Shown here: in pieces, positions 33,880-45,970 of the stretch
How the letters are laid out: each line of letters begins with the position of its first letter
Position numbering within the stretch: the stretch's first letter is position 1
Source of the DNA: Doris montereyensis
Taxonomy: Eukaryota; Mollusca; Gastropoda; Nudibranchia; Dorididae
Assembly (NCBI GenBank): GCA_037039925.1
Contig: JAXRKP010002139.1
Coordinates: 1-64,000 of the forward strand
Length of the DNA: 64,000 bases
Direction of reading: 5' to 3'
The notes under the pieces: model-generated
What the model saw: only the letters and a program-made list of their open reading frames with translations
The model's database searches: none
Told to the model about the DNA's origin: nothing
Program-made: the position numbers and the translations under genes

Positions 33880-35045
33880 TTTCATCGATAAGATTTAAAA
33901 GATACGAGAAAACTTAGATGTCACAAACTCTGATCCCAGGTATCACGTATTTGACGGTAATTCCTTTTGTTCTTTTAAACCTGTGACAGAAGATTTTGTT
34001 AAATCTACAATCATGAAATCTACTAAAAAATTGTGTGAATTTGATCCACTGCCAGTAAATCTGTTTCTTAGCTGCCTTGATATCACCTTGCCCCATATTA
34101 CCAATATTAGTCACTAAAAAATGGAATTGTTGTCCCTAGTTTTAAGGAGGCCATTGTTAGACCTTTATTAAAAAAAGAACAATCTTGATCAAAACGATCT
34201 GAAAAATTACAGACCAGTGTCCAACCTACCATTTCTTTCCAAAATATTAGAAAAAGCTGTTTTGAGCCAAATCGACCAACACTTAGATGAAAACTATTTG
34301 AAAGGAACCTATCAGTCTGCTTATAGAAGAAAGCACAGCACAGAGACAGCACTTCTGAAAGTACAATCTGATCTACGGAATTCTACCGATAAAGGAGAAC
34401 TATCCATTTTAGCCTTATTAGACCTATCTGCTGCATTTGACACTATAGATCATGGCATTCTTCTTAAACGTTTAGAGTTATTTTTGGCATCAAAGGCACT
34501 GCTCTGGAATGGTTCAGTTCGTACATCAGCAATAGAAAGCAAGCTGTATCAGTCCATGGAAAGCTATCAAATTATTCTGTTCTTCATTTTGGTGTGCCCC
34601 AAGGCTCGGTTTGGGGCCAATCCTTTTTTCTTTGTACGCACAACCAATACACAACATCATCAATCAACATCATTTTAATTAACATTTATTGAATCAGTTC
34701 TATAAGTCTGTGAAATATCCGGATTGCCATCTGTCATAACTTCCCTTAATGATTGCGCCACCCAGATTTCTTCGTGGATGACATCCAATAAATTGAAATT
34801 AAATGAGAACAAAACAGAAGTTATAGCAATAGGGCAAAGCCAAAGTAGAAGCCGCTAAATTAAGATATGTTAAAATCTGTGGCGAAGAAATTCCTGTTGT
34901 CAAAAGAGTAAGAAATTTAGGAGTTATCATGGATTGTACCATGTCCATGGAAGACCATATCTCACATTTGAAAAAAGTTTGCTATCTGGAATTAAAAAGA
35001 ATATGTCATATCAGGAAATACAGGGAGAGAGAAAGAGAGAGAGAG

Positions 35046-35083
<38 letters not shown>

Positions 35084-35581
35084 CCTGAGGCAACAAACAA
35101 ATTAATTTGCTCATTTGTTCTTTCAAGAATTGATTACTGCAATTCTCTGCAGGCTGGACTTCCACTGACACAAATCAAGAAACTGCAGATAATACAAAAC
35201 AATGCCGCCAGATTAGTTATGGAAGTTTCAAAAAGAGAACACATTACGCCAATACTTAAACACCTACACTGGCTCCCAATAAAATCCCGCATTGACTACA
35301 AGATAGCTACAATCACGTACCAATGCCTGCACGAGGCTGACTTTCCAGTCTATTTAAAAGAGTTAGTTCCTAAATACACACCGAACAGATCACTGCGCTC
35401 AGCGAGCAAGAAAATGATACAAACACCCAAAACTAAACTTAAGACTTTCGGAGATAGGGCCCTACAAACACAAGCAGCCAAAATTTGGAACATTTTACCA
35501 TGGGACGTCCAGTCTGCAGAGTCTTTGAATATACTGAAATCTCGCTTGAAGACCCACTACTTCTCCAACATATTTAGATGA
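33880..35581 (+). pseudogene. LINE reverse transcriptase, copy 1, motif C deleted
   Basis: Recognisable blocks are NYRPVSNLPFLSKILEKAV, YQSAYRRKHSTETALLKVQ (34217 onward) and motif A LALLDLSAAFDTIDHGILL. A frameshift near 34485 follows. The motif B region (about 34595-34625) is frame-shifted, and the YADD catalytic block present in copy 2 at 41762-41773 is lost here through a small deletion near 34685. The C-terminal region reads HLHWLPIKSRIDYKIATITY and AAKIWNILPWDVQSAESLN, ending at 35581. An (AG)n insertion at about 35024-35083 interrupts it. It is inactive on several independent grounds. Confidence 0.87.
35024..35083. repeat. (AG)n insertion in LINE copy 1
   Basis: About 55-60 bp of GAGA repeat between ATACA and CTCCTGAGGC. 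LINE copy 2 has only a few bases at the same point (near 42104), so the tract was gained in copy 1 after the two copies diverged, or is a local consensus error. Confidence 0.8.
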
Positions 35582-35805
35582 ATTTTATTGAATTGCGTAT
35601 GCTTTTACTGAATTGATTATGATACTATTTTTATTTTTTTTATTATTTTTTTAAATTTTTAATTTTTTATTGAGGCATCTGTTTTATTAAAATGTTTTAT
35701 TAATAGCATGCCATGTCTGTGTAATCATTTATTATAATGCGCCTTGAGCTCTTATGAGGGAAGGCGCAATATAAATATTATTATAATCTTATTTATAATT
35801 ATTAT

Positions 35806-36560
35806 GGGGAGAATAGAGGTAAATGGGGTAAATGAGGAGAGAGAGGTAAATGGGGTGAATGGGATGAATGGGGTAAATGGGGTTAATGGGATAAATGGGA
35901 TAAATGGGATAAATGGGGTAACTGGGGTAAATGGGTAAATGAAATAAATAGATTAAATGGGGTAAATGGTGTAAATGGTGTAAATGGGTAAATGCAGTAA
36001 ATGGATAAATGAAGTAAATGGGGTAAATGGGGTAAAGGGAGTAAATGAGGTAAATGGGATGAATGGGGTAAAGAGGTTAAGGGATAGTAGATAAATGGGA
36101 TAAATGGGGTAAATGGGTAAAGAGATAAATAGATTAAATGGGGTAAATGGTGTAAATGGTGTAAATGGGTAAATGGAGTAAATGGAGTAAATGAGGTAAA
36201 TGGAGTAAATGGGTTAAATGGGGTAATTGGGTAAATAGGGTAAATGGGTAATTGTTAATGTGGTAATGTGGTAATGGGGTAATGCGGTGGTGGAGAATGG
36301 GGTAATTGGGTAAATTGGTAAAATGAGGCAAATGGGGACTGGGATGAATGGGGTAAAAAAGAGAAAATGATAATAGGGAAAGAAGGTAATGGGGTAATGT
36401 GGTAAGGGAATGGGGTATTGGTGTAATGGTTTGATGAGGTGATGGGTAAATGGGTAAAAGAGGGTAGAATGGAACATTGGAATAAAAGGGGTAAAAGGGT
36501 AAGATAGGATTAATTAAAAGGAGTGATTGGGGTATTATTATAATGGAGCAATGGGGTAAT
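35806..36560. repeat. GGGGTAAAT array following LINE copy 1
   Basis: Nonamer array, closely matching 42802-43570 after LINE copy 2. Confidence 0.92.
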
Positions 36561-38236
36561 TATTATTATTATTATTGGGGTATTATTAATGGGTAATAAT
36601 TATTAATTTTTAAATTATTATTATTATTATTATGGGATTATTATTATTATTTATAATTATTAAATTATTAAATTATTATTATTATAATTATTGTTATTAT
36701 TATTATTATTATTATTAAATTGGGGTAATTATTATTATTATTAGTAATTGGTAATTGTTATATTAATTTTTTTATTATTACTATTATTATTATTATTCAT
36801 TAATATTATTATTTTTATTATTAATATTATTATTATGATTATTATTATCATTATTCTTAATATTATTAATATTATTAGTGTAATTATTTGTAATTATTGT
36901 GATGTTTTTTTATTAATATATGGGTTTTGTCCTGATTATTATAATGGAATCTTAAATGGGGTTCTTTTCTTTATAATGGGGTAAATGGGGTCGTTAATTA
37001 ATGCTGTAATTGGGGTAATGGGATTTGATTTCATGTGAATGGTAAAGAGGGATGCATTAAATGCTTTCTCTAGATTTAAAATTGATAAATTTATAAATGG
37101 GGTAAATGGGATAGATGGGGGTAAATGGGGTAAATATGGATGGGGTGAATGGGGTCTGGGGTAAATAGGGTGGATGGGATGTGAATGTTAAATGTTAAAT
37201 AAACGAATGGACAACGAATATTGTGGCGGTTAATGGGGTAAATGGGGTAAATGGGATAAATGGGGTATTGGAATAATTGGGTAAATGGGTAAATGGGGTA
37301 AATGGGGTAAATGGGTAAATAGATAAATAGGTTCCTCCCTAAATGGGGTAATTGTAAATGGGGCAAATTCTCTAAATCTCTCTTTCTAAATGGTAAATCT
37401 CTCTAAATCTCTCTCTTCTCTAAGGTAATGGGGTAAATGGGATCTCTCAAATGGGGTCTCTCTGGGGTCTCTCTCTAAAATGAGGTGAATGGGACATTGG
37501 AATAAATGGGGTAAATCTCTAAATGGGGTAAATGGGGTAATGTAGTCTTGGGTAATGGGGTAATGGGGTATTGGGGTGATGGGGTGATCTCTCTCTAAAT
37601 TGAGTAAATCTCTCTCTCTCTCTCTCTCTCTAATGTCTCTAATCTCTCTAAATGGGGTAAATGGGTATATGGGTAAAATGGGGTGAATGGGACATTGGAA
37701 TAAATGGGGTAAATGTGATAAATGGGATGAATGTATTATTATTATAAATTATTATTACTTATTAAATGGGGTAAATTATTATTATGGGGTAAATGGTGTA
37801 AATAGGGTAAATGGATAATTGGGTAATGTGGTAATAGGGTAATTGGGTGGTGGGGTCTAGGGTAAATGGGCTAAATGGGGTATTGGAATAATTTGCGTAA
37901 TTGGGGTAATAGGGGTAAATAGTAGTAAATGGGGTAATGGGGTATTGGAATAATTGTAGTAATTGTAATATTAGGAATAATTGGGGTAATATTAGCAATT
38001 GTAGTAGTAGTAGTAGTAGTAGTAGGGGTAATTGTAGTAGTACTGGTAGTAGTAGTAGCTAAGTGTAGTAGTGTAGTTAATAGTAGCAGTAGTAAATAGT
38101 AGTAATAGTAGTAAATGTAGTAAATGGGCTAAAGTAGTAGTAGTAGAAGTAATTGGGGTGACTGGGGTAGTAGTAGTAAATAGTAAGTGGGGTAAATGTA
38201 GTAGTAGTAGTAGTATTGGGTAAGTGGTAGTAGTGG

Positions 38237-38275
<39 letters not shown>

Positions 38276-38312
38276 AAGTAGTAGCATGCAGTAAAGCAGT
38301 AATATGTATTAA

Positions 38313-38384
<72 letters not shown>

Positions 38385-40738
38385 ATTATTATTAGGCTTA
38401 TCATTAATAGGTTATTATTATTAAATGGGGTAAATATTGGAATTATTATAAATGGGGTAAATATTATTATTATTAAATGGGGTAAATTATTATTATGGGG
38501 TTATTGTGAATTGTATGAATTATGTTCATATTTAAATAGTATTTAATGGGTAATGGGTGATTTTAAATGTGGTAATGGATTTCTGTCGTTAATTAATGAT
38601 GCCCAGAATATTAGATTTGATTTAATGTGAATGGGACATTGGAATGAATTAAATCCGTCTTTCCTTTGTTAATAAATAATCTTAAAAATTGGACAATATA
38701 AAGAAATCTTATTTACATCTATCTCTAATGGGGTAAACACTTAAAAGATGTCTTGTCGGTAAATCCATTTTAATTAAAATCAGTTGTTGATACTACACAA
38801 CAATGACCAATCAAATGGGAAAAATGAGGTGAGTCAAACATTGGGATACCTGAACAAATGACACCCCTTGGACTAAGCCGGGTAATTTGTAATGGGGTAA
38901 GTGACGGCTTGGGAATGGGGGTGATGGGTAGATTGGGTCAAACAAACAAACGAACAAAAGATAAGTAGATGTGTCGTCATGGGGTTTTCTTTTTCATTGG
39001 GAACGTGGGTATTGAATATTAGTAATTTTGATGGGGTGATTAGGTGATGGGAAATGGGGGAATGGGGTAAATGACCAATGGGAGGGTTCTTATTGGGCTT
39101 AATCCATTCTAAATGGTATCTTGCAATCTCACATTCATTTGGAATGGGGCATTGGGATCAACAGGGCCTATTTTTTAAAATCATTATACATCTAAATTTC
39201 CACAACGAATTGATTCAGTTTCTATTAATGGTTAGCCAAATGGGGTAATAGCGATTTAAATGTGAGAACTTTGTGATATCTGTTTATTTCAATAGAGTAA
39301 TTTGTCAGTAGGATAATAAGTAATGACTAATTTGCTTCTTTAGGACTACAATTATGTTTTCTTCCATGGCATATTTTTAATGCTGTTTGGGGGCAAATGG
39401 GCTCGCTGGGGAACATTATCATAACATATGTAATATAGTTTTGCTCTTTGAAATTTGTAAACTACGGAGGGACCTTCAGACTAGATTGCAGGCTATTTAT
39501 GGGTGAAAAAATATCCGGTCTTATTGACTAAAGTCGAAGGTTTAAATGGGGTAAATGGTTTTTCATGGGGTGGTTTTTGGGGTGGGTGAAGATAAAGGCG
39601 TTAATCTTCCAATGCAGAAATTATGGGGTTGTCATTTGTATCATCCTGGGCCCTCGTCATCATCATCATCGTCGTCAACTCCAAACGAGACCCCTGTGTC
39701 TCTGGGGTGATGGTAGTGATGTGGTAATGGGGTAAATTACCAATTGCGAAAATAGGCGTTCTGAACCTTAAGAAAGTAGGACGTTGGGTAATAGGGTATT
39801 AGGGAGATGTGATACTGGCCTCATGGAGTAATGAAGATTCTACCAATGGTTTGCTATCAAACGATTTCGTCGGCGCTCAGAGAACTCACAGTCTACACTA
39901 GCAACGTATTTGGTAAGAGTGTAATAGGTTAATAGCAAACTGTCTCACCCTCAGTATCATACAAAAATGGGGTACCAATTCAATAAATGGGGTACGCAGC
40001 GATTTGCATGGAATTGGGGTACCCTAGAGGAACTCTAAAATCTAATAGCAAATCTAGGGTACTCCACCTGTAATAGAGTAATGGGCTATTTGCTCAGCTT
40101 TGCTCTGCCATCGGTTACATGCACGAAGAGAATATTATTCACAGGGATATTAAACTAGATAACATTCTCTTGAAATAACACATTCTATCGTGTTGGCTGA
40201 TTTCGGATTAGCCCGGGAGGTTTATGAGGATGAAAAGTTCAACTAGGTGTAGTGGGTAGCTATGCCTTCATGGCACCGGAGGTCCGTTCTTTCAACGATC
40301 ACAAAACCCCCCTATGACGGTTATCTGGCAGATTCATATTCGTGTGGTTGGTGCTATGGTCCATGTTGTTGCAAATGTATAGTAAAAGATGCCTACCTTG
40401 TAGAGGCCATCCAGCTGTCTTCCGACGTGCTAGATCCCCGAAATCAAGAGATAGCCCTCGATTTACTTCAAGAACAACAAGAGAGGAAGAGAGCCTCTTT
40501 AGATTATATTTATCTTCATTGGAAGATGGTGACATGCATTATTAGAATGAACTTAAATCCATTTTGACATTTACCGAAATCCACTTTTAGCTCCCTCGAA
40601 CAATTCTGGTCCAGATACTGACCCAAGTCTTTACTGAAACTCTACTCTTACTACTCTGATCAAATAATACTACTACTATCATTATTATTACAATTACTAC
40701 TACTACTGTTACTACTACTACTTTTACTATTGCTACTG

Positions 40739-40775
<37 letters not shown>
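36561..40775. other. Mosaic segment: array anchors of the left duplicate interleaved with other sequence
   Basis: Short blocks matching about 29.6-33.7 kb keep their order and spacing (offset about 7.0 kb), but the bases between them are replaced. The fillers are ATT repeats (36560-36890, 37733-37785, 38311-38395), CTCTCTAAA repeats (37372-37640), AGT repeats (38000-38290), non-repetitive AT-rich DNA (38500-40090) and a kinase fragment (40092-40550). A 23-base exact match at 32359-32381 and 39389-39411 is one of many anchors. It could be a true composite or a faulty consensus; I lean to the latter. Confidence 0.7.
40092..40550 (+). pseudogene. Serine/threonine protein kinase fragment, frameshifted
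   Basis: Ordered kinase subdomains are readable but in changing frames. AQLCSAIGYMHEENIIHRDI then KLDNILL is the catalytic loop (40092-40172). After a shift near 40176, IVLADFGLAREVYEDEKFN contains the DFG motif (40199-40207). YAFMAPEV carries the APE motif (40273-40281). Another frame gives DGYLADSYSCG and LVLWSMLLQM, subdomain IX. ALDLLQEQQERKRASLDYIY ends with the conserved Arg region of subdomain XI. HRDIK indicates a Ser/Thr kinase. The N-lobe is absent. TTTGCTCAG before the first codon could be a splice acceptor. It lies where the left duplicate has LINE endonuclease sequence, within the mosaic segment, so its breaks may be biological or consensus errors. Confidence 0.72.
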
Positions 40776-40777
<2 letters not shown>

Positions 40778-40870
40778 ATGTTACTACTAAGAAAAATCAA
40801 TTTATTTAAACAAACAGACTACTACTACAACAACAACAACAACAACTACTACTACAAAAAACAAAAACCA
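40660..40870. repeat. (TAC)n / (CAA)n microsatellites interrupting LINE copy 2
   Basis: TAC triplets at about 40670-40790 and CAA/TAC plus A-run at about 40821-40886 flank a 30-bp block of LINE sequence (40791-40820) that matches 33735-33764. Confidence 0.85.
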
Positions 40871-42801
40871 AAAAAAAAAAAAAAAATGTACAGTACTTAC
40901 CAACTAACATCCGGTGAGTGAACTACCTGAAGCTTTCAATCATTTTTTCATCGATAAGATTTAAAAGATACGAGAAAACTTAGGTGTCACAAACTCTGAT
41001 CCCAGGTATCACGTATTTGACGGTAATTCCTTTTGTTCTTTTAAACCTGTGACAGAAGATTTTGTTAAATCTACAATCATGAAATCTACTAAAAAATTGT
41101 GTGAATTTGATCCACTGCCAGTAAATCTGTTTCTTAGCTGCCTTGATATCACCTTGCCCCATACTACCAATATTATCAATCAGTCACTAAAAAATGGAAT
41201 TGTTGTCCCTAGTTTTAAGGAGGCCATTGTTAGACATTTATTAAAAAAGAACAATCTTGACCAAAACGATCTGAAAAATTACAGACCAGTGTCCAACCTA
41301 CCATTTCTTTCCAAAATATTAGAAAAGCTGTTTTGAGCCAAATCGACCAACACTTAGATGAAAACTCTTTGAAAGGAACCTATCAGTCTGCTTATAGAAG
41401 AAAGCACAGCACAGAGACAGCACTTCTGAAAGTACAATCTGATCTACGGAATTCGACCGATAAAGGAGAACTATCCATTTTAGCCTTATTAGACCTATCT
41501 GCTGCATTTGACACTATAGATCATGGCATTCTTCTTAAACGTTTAGAGTTATCTTTTGGCATCAAAGGCACTGCTCTGGAATGGTTCAGTTCGTACATCA
41601 GCAATAGAAAGCAAGCTGTATCAGTCCATGGAAAGCTATCAAATTATTCTGTTCTTCATTTTGGTGTGCCCCAAGGCTCGGTTCAGGGGCCAATCCTTTT
41701 TTCTTTGTACGCACAACCAATACACAACATCATCAATCAACATCATTTTAATTACCACATTTACGCTGACGACACTCAGTTCTATAAGTCTGTGGAAATA
41801 TCCGGACTGCCATCTGTCATAACTTCCCTTAATGATTGCGCCACCCAGATTTCTTCGTGGATGACATCCAATAAATTGAAATTAAATGAGAACAAAACAG
41901 AAGTTATAGCAATAGGAAGCAAAGCCAAAGTAGAAGCCGCTAAATTAAGATATGTTAAAATCTGTGGCGAAGAAATTCCTGTTGTCAAAAGAGTAAGAAA
42001 TTTAGGAGTTATCATGGATTGTACCATGTCCATGGAAGACCATATCTCACATTTGAGAAAAGTTTGCTATCTGGAATTAAAAGAATATGTCATATCAGGA
42101 AATACATCACTCCTGAGGCAACAAACAAATTAATTTGCTCATTTGTTCTTTCAAGAATTGATTACTGCAATTCTCTGCAGGCTGGACTTCCACTGACACA
42201 AATCAAGAAACTGCAGATAATACAAAACAATGCCGCCAGATTAGTTATGGAAGTTTCAAAAAGAGAACACATTACGCCAATACTTAAACACCTACACTGG
42301 CTCCCAATAAAATCCCGCATTGACTACAAGATAGCTACAATCACGTACCAATGCCTGCACGAGGCTGACTTTCAGTCTACTTAAAAGAGTTAGTTCCTAA
42401 ATACACACCGAACAGATCACTGCGCTCAGCGAGCAAGAAAATGATACAAACACCCAAAACTAAACTTAAGACTTTCGGAGATAGGGCCCTACAAACACAA
42501 GCAGCCAAAATTTGGAACATTTTACCATGGGACGTCCAGTCTGCAGAGTCTTTGAATATACTGAAATCTCGCTTGAAGACCCACTACTTCTCCAACATAT
42601 TTAGATGAATTTTATTGAATTGCGTGCTTTTACTGAATTGATTGTGATACTTTTTTAAATTTTTTTTTATTGATGCATCTGTTTTATGTAAAATGTTTTA
42701 GCGATAGCATGCCATGTCTGTGTAATCATTTCGCTTGTAATGCGCCTTGAGCTCTTATGAGGGAAGGCGCAATATAAATATTCTTCTAATCTTATCTTAT
42801 A
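40776..42801 (+). mobile_element. CR1/jockey-group LINE, copy 2, 5'-truncated
   Basis: Same element as 33146-35805, matching it from 40885 to the 3' end. The 5' endonuclease remnant of copy 1 is not present here; the first LINE block is 40776-40820, followed by microsatellite. The 3' end has the same GCGCCTTGAGCTCTTATGAG ... AAGGCGCAATATAAATATT segment and then passes into GGGGTAAAT repeat near 42802. Confidence 0.87.
41049..42607 (+). pseudogene. LINE reverse transcriptase, copy 2, catalytic core kept
   Basis: Better preserved than copy 1. The first part ends at a frameshift near 41330 (one A fewer than copy 1 in LEKA). From there to about 42080 a continuous frame holds YQSAYRRKHSTETALLKVQ, motif A LLDLSAAFDTIDHGILLKRL, GTALEWFSSYISNRKQAVSV, motif B FGVPQGSVQGPILFSLY and motif C YHIYADDTQF, with YADD at 41762-41773. 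A second frameshift near 42080 precedes the C-terminal region, and a one-base loss near 42372 shifts the final block, which ends at 42607. Function would still be blocked by these frameshifts and the missing endonuclease. Confidence 0.88.
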
Positions 42802-45800
42802 ATGGGGTAAATGGGGTAAATGGGGTAAATGGGGTAAATGAGGTAAAAGAGGTAAATGGGGTGAATGGGATGAATGGGGTAAATGGGGTTAATGGGATAA
42901 ATGGGATAAATGGGGTAACTGGGGTAAATGGGTAAATGAAATAAATAGATTAAATGGGGTAAATGGTGTAAATGGTGTAAATGGGTAAATGCAGTAAATG
43001 GAGTAAATGAAGTAAATGGGGTAAATGGGGTAAATGAGGTAAATGAGGTAAATGGGATGAATGGGGTAAATGGGGTTAAATGGGATAAATGGGATAAATG
43101 GGATAAATGGGGTAAATGGGTAAATGAGATAAATAGATTAAATGGGGTAAATGGTGTAAATGGTGTAAATGGGTAAATGGAGTAAATGGAGTAAATGAGG
43201 TAAATGGAGTAAATGGGTTAAATGGGGGTAATTGGGTAAATAGGTAAATGGGTAATTGTTAATGTGGTAATGTGGTAATGGGGTAATGCAGGTGGTGGAG
43301 TAATGGGGTAATTGGTAAATTGGTAAAATGAGGCAAATGGGGCACTGGGATGAATGGGGTAAAAAGGGAAAATGATAATAGGGAAAGAAGGTAATGGGGT
43401 AATGTGGTAAGGGTCTATTGGTGTAATGGTTTGATGAGGTGATGGGGTAAATGGGTAAAATAGGGTGAATGGAACATTGGAATAAATGGGGTAAATGGGG
43501 TAAATAGAGTAAAAGGAGTGATGGGGTAATGTTATAATGGAGCAATGGGGTAATGGGGTATTAGGGTAATTGGGGTCTAGGGTAATAAATGAGATAAATG
43601 GGATAAATGGGATAAATGGGGCAAATGGGTAAATGGGTAAATGGGGTAAATGGGGTAAATGGATATTGGAATAATTGGTGTAAATGGGGCAAATGGGGTA
43701 AATGGTGTAAATAGGTAAATAGGTAATGGGACAAAGTAGTAATGTGGTCATAGGGTGATGGGGTAATGTGGTGAATTGAGTAAATGGGGTAAATGGGGTA
43801 AATGGGGTAAATATCATAAATGGGTAATAGGGTAATGGGATAATGTGGTAATGGGGTATTGGTGTAATGGTTTGATGAGGTGATGGGGTAAAAAGAGTGA
43901 ATGGGTAGGGGGGTCCTGGAGTAATGGTAATGGAATAATAGGCTTATAGGTTAATAGGCTAATAATGGGGTAAATGGGGTAGATGGGGTAAATGGGGTAA
44001 ATGGGGTGAATGGGGTGATTGGGGTGAATGGCGTAAATGGGGTAAATGGGATAAATGGGATAAATGGGGTAAATGGGATAGATTGGGTAAATGGGGTAAA
44101 TAGGGTGGATGGGGTGAATGGGGTAAATGGGGTAAATAGGGTGGATGGGGTGAATGGGGTAAATGGGGTCAATGTCGGTAAATGGGGTAAATGGGGTAAA
44201 TGGGGTCAATGTCGGTAAATGGGGTAAATAGGGTAAATGGGGTATTGGAATAATTGGTGTAAATGGGGCAAATGGGGCAAATGGGTGTAAATGGTGTAAA
44301 TAGGGTAAATAGGTAATGGGGTAAATGGGGTAGATGGGGTAAATGGGGTAAATGGGGTGAATTGGGTGAATGGGGTGAATGGCGTAAATGGGGTAAATGG
44401 GGTAAATGGGATAAATGAGATAAATTGGATAAATGGGATAAATGGGATAAATGGGGTAAATGGGGTAGATGGGGCAAATGGGGTAAATATGGTGGATGGG
44501 GTGAATCAGGTGAATGGGGTGAATGGGGTAAATGGGATAAATGGGGTAAATGGGGTAAATGGGGTAACTAGGGTAAATGTGGTCAACGGGGTAAATGGGG
44601 TAAATGGGGTAAGTGAGGTAAGTTGGGTAAGTGGGGTAAGTGGGGTAATAAATGGGGTAAATGGGGTAAATAGGGTAAATAGGGTGATGGGGTAATGTAA
44701 TAATGGGGGTAATGGGGTATTGGGGTAATAGGGTGATTGTGTAAATAGAGTAAATGGGTAGTGGGGTAGTGGGATAATGCGGTAATGGGGTAAATGAGGT
44801 GAATGAGGTAAATGGGCAAATTGTACAAATAGGGTAAATGGGTAATTGGGTAATGGGGTTATGGAGTGGTGGGGTAAATGGGTAAATGGGGTAAATGGGT
44901 AAAATGAGGTGAATGGGACATTGGGATAAATGGGGTAAATAAGGTTTATGGGGTAATGGGGTCATGGGGTAATGTAGTAATGAGGTAATGGGGTTATGGG
45001 TGATTGGGTAAATAGAGTAAATGGATAGTGGGGTAGTGGGGTAATGTGATAATGGGGTAATGGGGTAATGGGTGGTGGTGTAATTGGGTATGGAGGTATT
45101 GGTGTAATTGGGTGATGGGGTGATGAAGTGATGGGAAATTGGGTCAATGGAACAATTGGGTAAATGGGGTAAATGGGGCATTGGGATAAATGGGGTGAAT
45201 GGGGTAAGGAGCTAATGGGATAATCGGGTAATGAGGTAATTGGGTAATAGGCTAATAGGCTAATAGGCTAGTAGGGGTAATAGGCTGATAGGGTTGAATT
45301 GGCAAACTGGCAATTTGGCAAATAGGCAAATGGGGTAATTGGGTAAATGGGGCAGTGGGGCAATGGGGTAATTGAGTAATAAAGTAATGGGCAAATGGGG
45401 TAGTTGGCAAATGGAAGTAATGGGGTGATGGTGCAATGGGGCAGTTGAAATGGGTCAATGGGGTAATGGGGCAATGGGGGGGGGTAGGCTAATAAGCAGA
45501 TAAGCAAAGCAAATTGGGCAATAGCCAAATTGATTAATAGGCAAATTGGGTAATAGCCAAATGGGGTGCGTAATAGGGTAATAGGGTAATAGGCCAATAG
45601 GTCAATAGAGTAATAGGTCAATAGGATAATAAGCTAATAGAGTAATAGGCTAACAGGCTAATAGGTTAATAGGCTAATAATGGGGTAAATGGGGTAAATG
45701 TAAATGGGGTACATGGGATAAACAGGGGTAAATGAAGAAATGAGGTAAATGGGGTAAATTGGGTAACTTTAATAACTGGGGTAACTGGGGTAATTGGGCT

Positions 45801-45917
45801 AAATGGGTTCACTGGGCTAAATGGGCTTAAAATGGGGTAAATGGGATCAGGGGTAATTAGGGTAATGGGGTCATGGCGTAATGGAGTAAGAGAGATCTTA
45901 CATACACACAAGACTTC

Positions 45918-45920
<3 letters not shown>
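42802..45920. repeat. GGGGTAAAT / GGGGTAAT array, 3.1 kb
   Basis: Nonamer array with nearly pure runs (42803-42840, 44340-44470). GGCTAATA/GGCAAATT-type units appear at about 45250-45680, as in the left partner at 25630-26070. Pro/Ile/Tyr-rich minus frames and VNGVNG plus frames are translated repeat. Confidence 0.93.

Positions 45921-45970
<50 letters not shown>

Larger units (their letters stand above)
33146..35805 (+). mobile_element. CR1/jockey-group LINE, copy 1, 5'-truncated
   Basis: Starts abruptly after the octamer array with the end of an endonuclease domain, continues through reverse transcriptase and C-terminal region, and ends in a 3' segment TGCGCCTTGAGCTCTTATGA ... AAGGCGCAATATAAATATTA, whose complementary GCGCCTT/AAGGCGC can pair, followed by ATT-rich sequence. 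This 3' end type is common in CR1/L2-like LINEs. The copy is broken by several frameshifts, a small deletion over RT motif C and an AG-repeat insertion. Confidence 0.87.
30460..36560. repeat. Left copy of a 7.0-kb tandem duplication
   Basis: Collinear with 37470-43570 at an offset of 7.00-7.08 kb. The right half (33.8-36.56 versus 40.88-43.57 kb, LINE plus flanking array) is nearly identical. The left half aligns only through spaced anchors because the second copy is a mosaic there. Confidence 0.8.
37470..43570. repeat. Right copy of the 7.0-kb tandem duplication
   Basis: Partner of 30460-36560. LINE copy 2 and the array after it are nearly identical to the left copy; the portion before 40.88 kb is mosaic. 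Confidence 0.8.

Noticed and set aside
40299..40535. Minus-strand 78-codon frame opposite the kinase fragment
   Set aside because: No recognisable content; the plus strand carries ordered kinase motifs.
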